Below, one piece after another: positions 54,183-62,576 of a stretch of 64,000 nucleotides of DNA. Positions within the stretch are counted from its first letter, which is position 1. Each line of letters starts with the position of its first letter. This DNA is from Sporosarcina sp. GTDB lineage: Bacteria; Bacillota; Bacilli; Bacillales_A; Planococcaceae. Location of the stretch: contig JARIBI010000035.1 in NCBI GenBank assembly GCA_029257435.1, positions 28,981 to 92,980 of the forward strand, in the 5' to 3' direction. The position numbers and the translations under genes are program-made. The notes beneath the pieces are model-generated. The model saw only the letters and a program-made list of their open reading frames with translations, did not search any database and was not told where the DNA came from.

Positions 54183-54635
54183 TCATGCGAACAATGCCAT
54201 TTGCCCACTCTCTTCTTCCTGAATAGAAATCGAAGTGGCGGCAGCTGCAGTAATATTAGATTCTTTCATATCTAACTCTCTGGCTAAAGCATGATACAAC
54301 TGTACTTTTTTGTTTCTCTCAATTCGTTCAAAATGATTTAAAACTTCCTTTTGATGGAGCTGTGCATATTCAACACAAGCTTTTTTCAAAGTTTCATGCT
54401 TACCATTAGGGTTATAAAACATCCATGATGGGTTCGCAAACACTTGAAACCAATTCATAAAAGAAGATTCGCTGTATTCACTACGAAAACCATGTAAGTC
54501 ATAATGTGCGATAAACGTACACTCATACATGAAAAAGTGGTAAAGCTTTTTATCCATCTTTTCGATTGTTCGGGTATCCACACATTTTTTAAACTTCTTA
54601 AATAGAGATAATTCTTCGTGGAATAGTTCACTCAT
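54183..54635 (-). CDS. Hypothetical protein in leader C operon
   Basis: 150 residues, helical, with a cluster of aromatic residues (KKLYHFFMYECTFIAHYDLHG). The C-terminus ends in QMALFA. The segment is not like a known family. Its ATG overlaps the stop of the small upstream gene (ATGA), so both are coupled. Confidence 0.72.
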   Translation of the reverse strand: MSELFHEELSLFKKFKKCVDTRTIEKMDKKLYHFFMYECTFIAHYDLHGFRSEYSESSFMNWFQVFANPSWMFYNPNGKHETLKKACVEYAQLHQKEVLNHFERIERNKKVQLYHALARELDMKESNITAAAATSISIQEEESGQMALFA

Positions 54636-54853
54636 GATCGAACACCTTCTACGGTATCCATTTGAAGAACTTCCAACACTCCATTTTTTAATGCTACTAG
54701 AACGCGAGTTACAGATCCGAGTACTGGTTTAACGAGCTCGTAAATGTATCCTCGCTTTGGACAATATTCGATAAATACTCCTTGTTCTTTTAATGTTTGA
54801 AGAAAGACTCCCTTTTTAGCATTGATTTTTGTTTGTAGAGTAATTTCACTCAT
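54632..54853 (-). CDS. Small hypothetical protein behind leader C
   Basis: 73 residues from ATG 54853, with GGGAAAGGGTGT upstream. The open frame continues back to 54982 through the leader terminator, but without a ribosome site, so the short form is chosen. Strand-rich (VFIEYCPKRGYIYELVKP; VTRVLVALKNG). No family recognised. First gene of an operon next to the origin. Confidence 0.68.
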   Translation of the reverse strand: MSEITLQTKINAKKGVFLQTLKEQGVFIEYCPKRGYIYELVKPVLGSVTRVLVALKNGVLEVLQMDTVEGVRS

Positions 54854-54905
54854 ACAGACACACCCTTTCCCTAAGTTTTTTACTATTCCTAAATTACGAG
54901 AACGC

Positions 54906-55033
54906 AAAAAAAGCCCATGGGCAGATTGGTCACATAGCAAAAAAAAGAATAAAAATATGCTATGAATCTCAAATCGGCCCAAAGGCTTGAATTAGTCGTC
55001 ACCGCAGAATCGCTCAATAAAGAGGGATTTGCA
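54906..55033 (-). promoter_or_regulatory. Leader element C: conserved hairpin-GGTGAC plus attenuator
   Basis: Minus-strand copy with TGCAAATCC (55033-55025), hairpin, GGTGACGAC, AGCCTTTGGGCC pairing with GCCCATGGGCTT and T7, and the nested CATAGCA/TGCTATG. It is closest in sequence to A and D. The product lies directly beside the replication origin. Confidence 0.85.
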
Positions 55034-55062
55034 TTAGAATTTAAAGAAGTAGTATTGCTGTA

Positions 55063-55091
55063 ATTATATCAAATAAATACAATGGAGGCAA
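55063..55091 (-). promoter_or_regulatory. Promoter of leader C
   Basis: TTGCCT (55091-55086), 17 bases, TATAAT (55068-55063), then 29 bases to TGCAAATCC. The strongest of the leader promoters. TTGCCT recurs at leader E. Confidence 0.72.
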
Positions 55092-55289
55092 TGGCTGCAA
55101 CAACTCTCCTTCAGGTTCTGAATTAAATAAATAAGAATAGATTAGTAGAAGCGGTTTTTAATTAACGTAATAGTACAGGTACAACAAAGTCTATGTTTGT
55201 AACAATATATTAAGATGATTTAAGTGATTTAAAGTATTTAAGTGATTTAGGCACGCCTTGGCCGTTACAGCTGCAAGGGATTAGAAGTA

Positions 55290-55627
55290 CTAAGTATCAC
55301 TAATTTGTAGCGAGCTATCACTTTTTTGTAGTGAACTATCACTTTTTTGGTGTGAACTATCACTAATTTGTAGTGTATTATCACCTTTTTGTAGTTTAAC
55401 TATCACTAATTTGTAGTGAACTATCACTTTTTTGTAGTGTACTGTCTTCATATCGCATCGGACTAACATTTTTTGCGGTGAACTATCACCAATTTGTAGT
55501 GATTTTGGACGTTTGCAGCTCAATTAACGTCATATTTCCTTTAAGTTACCGTCCTTTCATCTTAACTATCACTAATTTGTAGTGGGGCAAGTGGCTTTTA
55601 GACTTAACTATCACTAATTTATAGTGA
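55290..55627. repeat. Iteron array of the replication origin
   Basis: About ten copies of a 21-22-bp repeat with the core TATCACTAATTTGTAGTG and variants (TATCACTTTTTTGTAGTG), in the same orientation: near 55294, 55316, 55338, 55359, 55380, 55401, 55422, 55484, 55568 and 55607. The first seven are in phase at one helical-turn multiple (21-22 bp); the last three are spaced out. Each unit has a small internal dyad (CACTA/TAGTG). Such arrays bind the Rep_3 initiator and control copy number. The stretch from 55092 to 55290 is AT-rich with repeated ATTTAAGTGATTTA, as in a melting region. Confidence 0.92.
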
Positions 55628-55649
55628 ACTATCCCTTGGATATCTATGC

Positions 55650-55690
55650 ACTTGAAAAACTATCACCACTTTAGTATTGTGGTGATAACA
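55650..55690 (+). promoter_or_regulatory. rep promoter with overlapping operator
   Basis: TTGAAA (55651-55656), 17 bases, TATTGT. The inverted pair TATCACCAC / GTGGTGATA, built from two facing iteron halves, overlaps this promoter. Initiators of this type usually repress their own gene as dimers at such a site. Confidence 0.65.
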
Positions 55691-55693
55691 CAG

Positions 55694-57007
55694 ATGGGGG
55701 TGATTGTCATAAAACAGTCAGGTTTATTAGATATGCCTTTTAAACAGCACGATTTACTTGAAGACTTCACTCCGATTGGAGCTGATGATCTTGTTGAAGT
55801 TAGTTCCCTTAGCAACGATCACTGGATTACAAAAGGTAACGCTATGATAGAAAGTAAATATAGTCTCACATTGCAACAACAACGCCTATTGTTGATAATC
55901 GCATCAAAGATACATCCAAAAGACGAGAATTTTAAGCTCTATCGATTCCATACTAAGGATGTTATTGATATTTTAGGAATGGCTAATACTTCAGGAAACT
56001 ATTACGGAAGCTATTACAAAGAAATTAGAACTATAGTAAAAGACCTTCAGTCGAAGTCACTGACAATAAAGAGTGAAGTTGGAGAAACAGATTTTTCTTG
56101 GGTTATTACGGCAAATTACTACAAGGATCATGGTTATTTCGAGGTGGAGCTGCACCCGAGATTAAAACCGTACTTTTTGCAATTAAAGGACAAGTTTACT
56201 AAGTATAGACTTGAAAATGTGTTGAAACTGAACTCTCCATATTCAATACGTATCTATGAGTTACTGAAACAATATGAAAAGATTAGAGTTAGACGATTCG
56301 AAGTAGACGAGTTAAAGGAGCTATTAGCCATTGAAAGTGGAAAGTACAAGCTGTACGGTCACTTCAAAAGCAAAATACTATTGCCCGCTCAAGAACAAAT
56401 CGAAAAACACACAGACTTGCGTTTTGATTTCAAAGAAATTAAATCAGGAAGAAAAATCACCCGTCTAGAATTTCATATCAAGACAAAGACTAAAGCGTTT
56501 GAAATTGATAGTGCGGATGCACTCAATTTCAAACTGGCTGAATTTCAGATATCTAAAAAACAAATACATAATATTAGAGGAAAGTGGGATGATGCGTATA
56601 TCGAGCGCAATATAGAATATGTTAATGCCAAACTTCAAAACTCTTACATTACAAATCCTGCTGGTTACTTGATGAATGCGTTGATGGACGATTATGCTTC
56701 AACCGAACATACACCTAAATATATTCGTGAAGAGCCTGACATCAAACTTAGTAATCAAAATAGCAATTTTGATGAACGATATGAAAAAGAAGTAGAGCAA
56801 TACGAGGAAACTTTGACAGCTATTAGAAAACTACAAATGAAATTGGGTGCGGTAATAGAGGATGTTGAAATTAGCAGCAAATCGGACCTTTTTGCGTATT
56901 GTAATTATCAATTGAAGCATTACGGCAAAAAGATTGCGCATATACAGTTTAAGGACGAGACACTTGCATCTTATTGTCTTGATTGGAGTAAAGAAAACGT
57001 AGAATAA
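55694..57007 (+). CDS. rep: Rep_3-type replication initiator
   Basis: 437 residues from ATG 55694; ATG 55733 is an alternative. The open frame from 55646 begins inside the promoter and is not used. No start codon is well placed behind GGGGGTGAT (55696-55704); an ATA codon is 7 bases beyond it. The first winged-helix domain includes YSLTLQQQRLLLIIASKIHP and the second LNSPYSIRIYELLKQYE...; together they form the Rep_3/RepB initiator, which binds the iterons, opens the origin and recruits the host replication proteins. The C-terminal 110 residues form an extra charged region. Confidence 0.9.
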   Translation: MGVIVIKQSGLLDMPFKQHDLLEDFTPIGADDLVEVSSLSNDHWITKGNAMIESKYSLTLQQQRLLLIIASKIHPKDENFKLYRFHTKDVIDILGMANTSGNYYGSYYKEIRTIVKDLQSKSLTIKSEVGETDFSWVITANYYKDHGYFEVELHPRLKPYFLQLKDKFTKYRLENVLKLNSPYSIRIYELLKQYEKIRVRRFEVDELKELLAIESGKYKLYGHFKSKILLPAQEQIEKHTDLRFDFKEIKSGRKITRLEFHIKTKTKAFEIDSADALNFKLAEFQISKKQIHNIRGKWDDAYIERNIEYVNAKLQNSYITNPAGYLMNALMDDYASTEHTPKYIREEPDIKLSNQNSNFDERYEKEVEQYEETLTAIRKLQMKLGAVIEDVEISSKSDLFAYCNYQLKHYGKKIAHIQFKDETLASYCLDWSKENVE

Positions 57008-57037
57008 AGACCTCCCAATTCCAACTTAATACACATC

Positions 57038-57069
57038 AAAAAAGCAACGACGAATGTCGCTGCTTTTTT
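57038..57069. terminator. Bidirectional terminator between rep and the DUF6094 gene
   Basis: AAAAAAGCA-ACGAC and GTCGC-TGCTTTTTT pair over a short loop and have T or A runs on both sides, serving two converging genes. Confidence 0.85.
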
Positions 57070-57070
57070 A

Positions 57071-58150
57071 TTATACTAATTTAATTACTCTACCTGCTGG
57101 AGTAATGCATTTAACGGAAACTTTTCGTTTGGTGCGTGTTTTAATTATTGTTTCTGTCTCTGTTATTTCTTCATTTACTTCTTTTGATACAATCTCCATC
57201 CCTTGAACTGCGTGTAGACTGTCACCTTCACCAATCAAGCCATTCACACCGCCAGAAGCTAGTAACAAAGCATTCTGCCCTTGTGCAATGTTTATAATCG
57301 GATCACCCGCAATCACAAGTTCTTTAGGTCGTGTGCGTGCGATAAACGCTTCAAATCCTTTGTTTGTTCGAATACTTTCTACTAAATCCCGTTTGTTTTC
57401 AATACGAGAATAGAAAGTGGGTATGCTAGGATTCGCAGATATAACAGTATACCTAACCTCCCCTTGAAACTTATTAACAGAAGTCGCAAGTTCATTAATG
57501 GGAGTAACGTGTTCCTTTACATAATCTTCATCTGACAATTTTAAAAGCTTTTCATAGAAATAAGGATTAAACCCTTTAAAAGCTGAGTCTTTTTTTGATC
57601 CCATAAAGACACATTGACGAAAATCATCATAATCTTCATCTGAAAATCTTGCAATATGCCCCATTTCAAAGTTTGTAGATAGAAATCGTGCAATCTTAGG
57701 GTCTGCAAAGCGGTAAGAAGGAATAATAAAAATCATTTTTCCATGTGGTTTAAGATACTTTGTGCTTCGAACCAATTCCACATATTCTTTCCGATCGGTT
57801 TTATCGTCACCAAATCCCATCATCGTATTATCGTAAGGCGGGTTTAGAAAAACCATACCGAATACTTCGTGGGAAATGACCATAGCTTCAATCGGTGATT
57901 CGACAACTGTATCTAAACTCTCCCTAGCTTTCTGTGCTCTGCGTTTATCCAATTCCACCCCATACGTATGAATTGTAAAGTCTCGTGGCTCTCTGGCTTC
58001 TGTGAGCTGTTTTAAGATACTTCCTTCACCACAAGTCGGATCGAATACTGCTGTATCGTTATTAAAATTAAGTATTGATCGAATATACTCGCCCTGACGT
58101 TCTGGTGTAGCAAAGAAACCTGCTTTGATTTTATTCCCGATAGCTGACAT
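57071..58150 (-). CDS. DUF6094-type DNA methyltransferase-like protein
   Basis: 359 residues. FDPTCGEGSIL (about 36-46) is the AdoMet-binding motif I and FLNPPYDN (about 103-110) is catalytic motif IV of N6-adenine methyltransferases. The C-terminus is unrelated to known target domains. Genes of this DUF6094 type are common on Bacillota plasmids. It could modify plasmid DNA to evade restriction. GAGGAG precedes ATG 58150. No restriction partner is adjacent. Confidence 0.8.
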   Translation of the reverse strand: MSAIGNKIKAGFFATPERQGEYIRSILNFNNDTAVFDPTCGEGSILKQLTEAREPRDFTIHTYGVELDKRRAQKARESLDTVVESPIEAMVISHEVFGMVFLNPPYDNTMMGFGDDKTDRKEYVELVRSTKYLKPHGKMIFIIPSYRFADPKIARFLSTNFEMGHIARFSDEDYDDFRQCVFMGSKKDSAFKGFNPYFYEKLLKLSDEDYVKEHVTPINELATSVNKFQGEVRYTVISANPSIPTFYSRIENKRDLVESIRTNKGFEAFIARTRPKELVIAGDPIINIAQGQNALLLASGGVNGLIGEGDSLHAVQGMEIVSKEVNEEITETETIIKTRTKRKVSVKCITPAGRVIKLV

Positions 58151-58183
58151 AGTTTTAATCTCCTCTCAGTGACGTTGCACTGT

Positions 58184-58567
58184 TTAATTGATAATGAATT
58201 TAATCGCGTAGTTCCCTGTAAACGGTGACTCAATTAAGTCGTGGTTTTGGGATAGCCATTGGAATTGTTCATTTGATAGTGCTTTGAAACCGTCCAATCC
58301 AACTTCGTCATTCGACGTAAGCAGACACCCGCCAAATACATGACTGATTCGTGTACCTTGTTGAATGGTTAACGTATGGCCTTCACAGGTAGTTGCTTGG
58401 TTACTATGCCAAAGTAGAATGTCGCAAGGGAGCTGGTACGCTATACAATCCTCGCCTACTAGTTCTTGCATTTGGTCATATCCATTCACTTGTACTCGAT
58501 TCGCAAAGAAACTACTTTCAGCAAAGTAAAGTGAAACTGCGAGTTCTTCTTGGATCATCATTGTCAT
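58184..58567 (-). CDS. Hypothetical protein
   Basis: 127 residues. AGGAGG stands before ATG 58567. The sequence is soluble with a His/Cys-containing middle (PCDILLWHSNQATTCEGHTL) and a C-terminal SQNHDLIESPF. No family recognised. It lies between ssb and the methyltransferase-like gene, in the same direction; a nested hairpin precedes it. Confidence 0.7.
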   Translation of the reverse strand: MTMMIQEELAVSLYFAESSFFANRVQVNGYDQMQELVGEDCIAYQLPCDILLWHSNQATTCEGHTLTIQQGTRISHVFGGCLLTSNDEVGLDGFKALSNEQFQWLSQNHDLIESPFTGNYAIKFIIN

Positions 58568-58580
58568 ATCGTTTCCTCCT

Positions 58581-58627
58581 AAAAAAAGAGAAGCCTTTTA
58601 GCATAATGCTAGCGGGCTTCTCTTTTT
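58581..58627 (-). terminator. Nested hairpin terminator between ssb and the 58184 gene
   Basis: AAAAAGAGAAGCC pairs with GGCTTCTCTTTTT and encloses TAGCAT/ATGCTA; T7 follows on the minus strand. It ends a few bases before the AGGAGG of the next gene and also carries T residues on the plus strand. Confidence 0.8.
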
Positions 58628-58657
58628 AATATTTAGTTGCGTTCTCGACGTTCAGTA

Positions 58658-59149
58658 TTAGAATGGCAAATCATCATCGGAAACTACATAACCCGTAGAA
58701 GATTGGTTCTCATATGGATTCCGATTGGAATTTGTCTGAGTACCACCTGCTGAAGAATTAGAGTTGTATCCTTGATTCGTAGAGCCTGTGTTATCACCTG
58801 ACGATTGTGAAGACTGTGTGCTTTGACTATTTTTAGGTTCTAAAAACTGTACACTGTCAGCAACAACCTCTGTCATAAACACACGCTTACCATCTTGTCC
58901 CTCGAAATTGCTCGTTTGGATACGACCATCAACACCAGCTAGACTGCCTTTGTGTAAGAAATTAGCTGTGTTCTCCGCTTGCTTCCTCCACGCAACGCAG
59001 TTGATAAAATCGGCTTCGCGATCACCTGACTGGTTTGAAAATGGTCGATTTACAGCAAGTGTGAAGCGTGTAACGGCAATACCTGACTGCGTGTATTTGA
59101 GTTCAGGTTCTTTTGTCAATCGGCCAACCAATACGACACGGTTTATCAT
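58658..59149 (-). CDS. ssb: Single-stranded DNA-binding protein
   Basis: 163 residues. [20 protein letters not shown], the OB-fold core ([43 protein letters not shown]) and the acidic tip DDDLPF at the C-terminus are diagnostic. The linker (about 105-155) is Ser/Gln/Asn-rich. It coats single-stranded DNA during replication and after conjugation and recruits partners through its tip. Plasmid copies often help the plasmid establish in a new host. Confidence 0.97.
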   Translation of the reverse strand: MINRVVLVGRLTKEPELKYTQSGIAVTRFTLAVNRPFSNQSGDREADFINCVAWRKQAENTANFLHKGSLAGVDGRIQTSNFEGQDGKRVFMTEVVADSVQFLEPKNSQSTQSSQSSGDNTGSTNQGYNSNSSAGGTQTNSNRNPYENQSSTGYVVSDDDLPF

Positions 59150-59223
59150 AATAATGTTCTCCTTTTATGCTGCCTCCTGGTTACAGTGAGGGCTTACTAC
59201 ATATACGTAAATTGTTTGTTGAA

Positions 59224-59595
59224 TTACTCTTCGTCAATAAAGAAATAGCGTTCGATGAAACTAGAGAACCATGACTGTTTCTTTTCGACGTGTTTTGGGG
59301 ATACTGTGTTTGCTGTCTGTTTAGACATAACAGTCCAACATGCAACTCCTGGAATTCTCCACATAATACGGTCTTCGTTACTCTGTGCAAGTAGTTGATC
59401 AAGGAAATGTTCTGCTTCAAAAAGAGCAGTAGGTTTGCTAACAGCATGGAGATTATAATGACGTACTGTCTTGTTTGACAGACGAACCTCCATACTGAAA
59501 CGACAATCCCCTTCCTTCATTAAAACATTACGCAAGAATTTCTCTGCTTCTGTTTCATTTTGTTCAACTAGTGCCTCCATGTTTGTTGTATTCAT
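59224..59595 (-). CDS. Hypothetical protein behind leader D
   Basis: 123 residues. GGGAAGGGTGT precedes ATG 59595. An acidic helical start (MEALVEQNETEAEKFLRNVL) leads into strands (GDCRFSMEVRLSNKTVRHYNL) and a C-terminal WFSSFIERYFF. No family recognised. It is the first gene behind leader element D and lies 75 bases before ssb, so ssb may share the transcript. Confidence 0.7.
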   Translation of the reverse strand: MNTTNMEALVEQNETEAEKFLRNVLMKEGDCRFSMEVRLSNKTVRHYNLHAVSKPTALFEAEHFLDQLLAQSNEDRIMWRIPGVACWTVMSKQTANTVSPKHVEKKQSWFSSFIERYFFIDEE

Positions 59596-59647
59596 AATCT
59601 ACACCCTTCCCATTTGTTTTCACTTCTGAAAATAAATTTTTAGACGC

Positions 59648-59770
59648 AAAAAAGCCTTTGGGATATTTGGTCACATAGCAAAAAAGAATAAAAATATGCT
59701 ATGAATCACAAAGGCCCAAAGGCTTGAATTAGTCGTCACCGCAGAATCGCTCAATAAAGAGGGATTTGCA
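59648..59770 (-). promoter_or_regulatory. Leader element D: conserved hairpin-GGTGAC plus attenuator
   Basis: Minus-strand copy with TGCAAATCC (59770-59762), hairpin, GGTGAC, an 11-bp perfect terminator stem (AAGCCTTTGGG/CCCAAAGGCTT) followed by T6, and nested CATAGCA/TGCTATG. It lies upstream of the 59224 gene and ssb. Confidence 0.85.
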
Positions 59771-59799
59771 TAAAAAGTTAGTTAAAGAAGTATGTCCTT

Positions 59800-59829
59800 A
59801 GTATATCATTAATCAATTTAAAAAGGGAA
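59800..59829 (-). promoter_or_regulatory. Promoter of leader D
   Basis: TTCCCT (59829-59824), 18 bases, TATACT (59805-59800), then 29 bases to TGCAAATCC. Confidence 0.65.
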
Positions 59830-59864
59830 GTTAGAAATAAAAAAGACCCCCTGTAGGGAAGTCT

Positions 59865-60029
59865 TTACTTTTGATTCATTCTCCGTTCTGCCTTGTTTAG
59901 TAACACATGAATCCGCCACTCATAGTACAGCACGGCTGCCTTTGATTGTGCATTGTTCATTTTATCTTTCAAGAATTCAACTTTCATTCGTTCAACAGTC
60001 GTTAATGATTCACGTAAAGTTGCTGTCAT
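59865..60029 (-). CDS. Small helical protein
   Basis: 54 residues from ATG 60029, behind AGGAGGG. Mostly helical and basic (TTVERMKVEFLKDKMNNAQSK). No family recognised. It follows the 60053 membrane protein gene by 24 bases in the same direction. Confidence 0.6.
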   Translation of the reverse strand: MTATLRESLTTVERMKVEFLKDKMNNAQSKAAVLYYEWRIHVLLNKAERRMNQK

Positions 60030-60052
60030 TGAAAGCCCTCCTATTCTATTCA

Positions 60053-60505
60053 TCAATTTTCATCCTCGGGGTTAGCATCTCCATCTTTTAAACGCTCATT
60101 CACACGAGTAGTAGAAATTTCTTTCTGCTCTGCAGTCCCAAACCCCAACTTGTTGGATAAACGTTCTAAACTCTCTGCTCCTAAAAACCCTCCGATGGCG
60201 GAAAAAATAAATTCCACAAGTGGAATAGAAACTGAGAAAATTTGAATTTTAGGCTGTGGTATCCATCCCATTACAATAAGAGATGATTTCGCCATGATGA
60301 TACCGACTACCCCTGTAAAACAGATGATAGCAACAAATCGAAGGAAAAACACTATATTTGCTAAAACGGATAATGATTTAATCTTTACCCATACGCTGCG
60401 GAAAGATAAACTGACAATCAAATCCGTATGAAGTTGTCTCGCATAGTTCAATGATGCAACTAAGATTGATATAAAAGCGTAAGTTAAAAACTTTTCTAAT
60501 TCCAT
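60053..60505 (-). CDS. Holin-like membrane protein
   Basis: 150 residues from ATG 60505 (AAAGGAGGTG upstream). Four hydrophobic segments (about 5-20, 45-62, 66-82 and 90-110) and an acidic tail (KEISTTRVNERLKDGDANPEDEN). Size and layout recall phage holins, but the family is not certain. On this plasmid a role in exclusion or wall access is possible. Confidence 0.68.
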   Translation of the reverse strand: MELEKFLTYAFISILVASLNYARQLHTDLIVSLSFRSVWVKIKSLSVLANIVFFLRFVAIICFTGVVGIIMAKSSLIVMGWIPQPKIQIFSVSIPLVEFIFSAIGGFLGAESLERLSNKLGFGTAEQKEISTTRVNERLKDGDANPEDEN

Positions 60506-60557
60506 TATTCTATTCACCTCCTTTCATTAGTCTTGTACATACTCGATTTTTTGATAG

Positions 60558-60633
60558 AAAAAAACCCAAACAGAGAATAATCGCAAAGCAAAACTAATTT
60601 GCTAGGATCCATCACTCTGAAAGGGCTTTTTTT
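60558..60633. terminator. Bidirectional hairpin between two minus-strand genes
   Basis: ACCCAAACAGAG and CTCTGAAAGGG form a stem with an internal mismatch; GCAAA/TTTGC is nested, and A and T runs flank both ends. It ends the 60635 gene and stands before the holin-like gene. It looks like the terminator part of the leader family but has no GGTGAC. Confidence 0.65.
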
Positions 60634-60634
60634 G

Positions 60635-60817
60635 TCACTCTTTAATCCATGAAGGTTTAGGTACAGCTTCTAATTGACTTTCTGTCATCCAATACAAGAC
60701 GTGGGGTTCATCTCTAAATGAAACACCATAGCATTGTATTTCCTCGTTAAATGTAACTGTATACCCTAACCTGTTTAGTTCCGGGTCTCTTACAAAACCA
60801 TTCACTTGTACGTTCAT
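60635..60817 (-). CDS. Small hypothetical protein
   Basis: 60 residues. GGAGG stands 9 bases before ATG 60817. Beta-rich look (GYTVTFNEEIQCYGVSF), no family recognised. The 20 bases around its start recur upstream at about 61119-61140. Confidence 0.62.
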   Translation of the reverse strand: MNVQVNGFVRDPELNRLGYTVTFNEEIQCYGVSFRDEPHVLYWMTESQLEAVPKPSWIKE

Positions 60818-60844
60818 TTAAAATTCCTCCGATGTAATTGATAA

Positions 60845-60932
60845 CCTTGACCGAGTAATCAAAGATTGGATCTCCACTGTGTTTGAATGTTAATACGTCC
60901 TTCTACATTCAATTCCATAGCGATAGAATCTA
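60845..60932 (-). pseudogene. Duplicated 3' fragment of the 61153 gene
   Basis: On the minus strand it reads LDSIAMELNVEGRINIQTQW, then RSNL and a stop; the end of the 61153-61986 protein reads LDFIVMELDVEGRIFDIQ..RRSNL. So the 3' end of that gene was copied together with the start region of the next gene, and the 55-residue gene now lies between the copies. Confidence 0.8.
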
Positions 60933-61097
60933 ATTGGCGATGGCAAGCCATTCAGCACCCATTTCATCTAAGGAATAAGGGTACAGGGCGTTGTTAGCGG
61001 TCATAAGCTCGTTAAAGCTTTCATCCTCACATTCCTCCGCCAGTTCTAAATAAAGATTGCCCAACTTGATTAGTAGTTCCTTCTGATTATCTGTCAT
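60930..61097 (-). CDS. 55-residue acidic protein
   Basis: MTDNQKELLIKLGNLYLELA... runs from ATG 61097 to 60930 with TTGGAGG before the start. Acidic, helical, one Cys, no family recognised. It overlaps the duplicated gene fragment by three bases at its end. The upstream GGAATTTTAAATGAACGTAC string is a copy of the start region of the 60635 gene, so this gene is an insertion between duplicated ends. Confidence 0.7.
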   Translation of the reverse strand: MTDNQKELLIKLGNLYLELAEECEDESFNELMTANNALYPYSLDEMGAEWLAIAN

Positions 61098-61152
61098 ATT
61101 AAAAAACCTCCAATGATTGTACGTTCATTTAAAATTCCTCTATTGTGTTTGT

Positions 61153-61986
61153 TTAACCGTGGCGACGTAAACTTAGATTAGATCTTCGTTGTCTTTGAAT
61201 ATCGAAGATTCGTCCCTCAACATCCAATTCCATAACGATGAAATCTAGTTGAATATCTACGACTTCACGGTGGCTTTTAAGAATCTTATCAGGTAGTTTC
61301 CCTGTTAAGATCCACTCCTCTGCTTGTGCTAAGTCCACTTTCCCGTATGTGCGAATGAAATCTTCTCCGAGGGCTGCATGTATAGCTGCCATATCCCAGG
61401 TCGGATTATTCGCGATATATGAGAGACTTCCCACTGCTGTTTTCAAACTTCGTTTCTCTGCAAGTTCTTCCGATTTAGATAATTCTTCCTTTATCTCGTC
61501 ATAGACTGCTGTTAATTTTTTTTGTGCGGTTGTGGCCATCTTGATTTCCCCCAACAACTGCTCCACGGTTTGTCCACCAAATAAAGATTCTCGAATAGAA
61601 ATGTACTTCTTCCCCGCTTTGTTCAAGAAGGGTCGAATAAAGTACGTTTCTTTTTCTTGAAAAGGTAGAACCTTAGTTAGTTGGTTGTCATTTTTCATCG
61701 CTTCACGATTAAGTGACAGAAGTGACAAAGCCGCTTCGGGTCGCACGTAGTCGAATAAATCTTCGATAATACCTTCATGGTTAGTCGTTTGGATTTTCTT
61801 TGCCACAAACTTCGCAACCATATTAATATCAGGAAATTCATGACGTTTACCAGGTAAAGGTGACAACTCACTCCGCAAATGTGCTTTCGCTTCTTTCAAG
61901 AAGAATGCTCCTTGCTTCATTGCTTCATAGTGACCACCTGTAACGAGTTTCTCGAAATTACTGATAGGATTTTGTTCGTCCTTCAT
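61153..61986 (-). CDS. Hypothetical protein in leader E operon
   Basis: 277 residues, mostly helical, no membrane segment. The C-terminus is basic (RQRRSNLSLRRHG). Visible marks: SPLPGKRHEFPDINMVAKFV and TYFIRPFLNKAGKKYISIRES. No family recognised. It begins in an overlap with the gene before it and is coupled to it. Its 3' end was duplicated downstream (60845-60932). Confidence 0.78.
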   Translation of the reverse strand: MKDEQNPISNFEKLVTGGHYEAMKQGAFFLKEAKAHLRSELSPLPGKRHEFPDINMVAKFVAKKIQTTNHEGIIEDLFDYVRPEAALSLLSLNREAMKNDNQLTKVLPFQEKETYFIRPFLNKAGKKYISIRESLFGGQTVEQLLGEIKMATTAQKKLTAVYDEIKEELSKSEELAEKRSLKTAVGSLSYIANNPTWDMAAIHAALGEDFIRTYGKVDLAQAEEWILTGKLPDKILKSHREVVDIQLDFIVMELDVEGRIFDIQRQRRSNLSLRRHG

Positions 61987-62576
61987 ATCAACACCTCTTC
62001 TGCAAAAGAGAAGAGATCCACTGGCTTTTCAAGAAATGTTTGTGCGGTGATTTCGATTGCACGCATATGTTCTGAAAGGTTACGTAGGGTGATGCTGTGA
62101 TTACGAATTTGAAGGTGAACGGTATTCGAAGGTAATAAGACAACGCCTACTTGTTCACGCTCATAGATCCCTCGAATTGAACTCCGTGTAAAGTGGTTAC
62201 GGTCTGCTAATCGAATTAATTCGGTTTGCGACTTATCGGATTCGTGTACCCATTCAATCCCTGTAAATTCAGGTTGAAACGTACTTAGAAACTGGTCCAT
62301 CAGATACTGAAGTTCTTCTGGGTTTCCATTGAAATGAATCCGATAACCTGATTTTTCTCTTCCCGCGCTTGCGAATGGAACAATTTTGAAGAATAATTTT
62401 TCGCTGCTCCATGTAATAGACTGTCGTTCGGTCCAGGTAAATTGAAGCGGTAGTAGCATGGGGAATAATTTGGTTGGTCCTTCTTTCATGAAGCAAGTGA
62501 TTCGATAAAGAGAATTCTCTACTGAACCTCCATTGCCATAGTGACTACAATCTGTCGCTTTTTTATTGTTAAACAT
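61983..62576 (-). CDS. Hypothetical protein behind leader E
   Basis: 197 residues from ATG 62576, behind GGGAAGGGTGT; the open frame to 62732 covers the leader and is not used. Beta-rich in the middle (QSITWSSEKLFFKIVPF; GYRIHFNGNPEELQYLM) and hydrophobic towards the end. No family recognised. First gene of the leader E operon. Confidence 0.72.
   Translation of the reverse strand: MFNNKKATDCSHYGNGGSVENSLYRITCFMKEGPTKLFPMLLPLQFTWTERQSITWSSEKLFFKIVPFASAGREKSGYRIHFNGNPEELQYLMDQFLSTFQPEFTGIEWVHESDKSQTELIRLADRNHFTRSSIRGIYEREQVGVVLLPSNTVHLQIRNHSITLRNLSEHMRAIEITAQTFLEKPVDLFSFAEEVLI

Noticed and set aside
55290..55523. 77-codon minus-strand frame
   Set aside because: It is a translation of the iteron array, hence its internal repeats.
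55646..55693. Upstream extension of the rep gene
   Set aside because: It lies in the rep promoter and operator.
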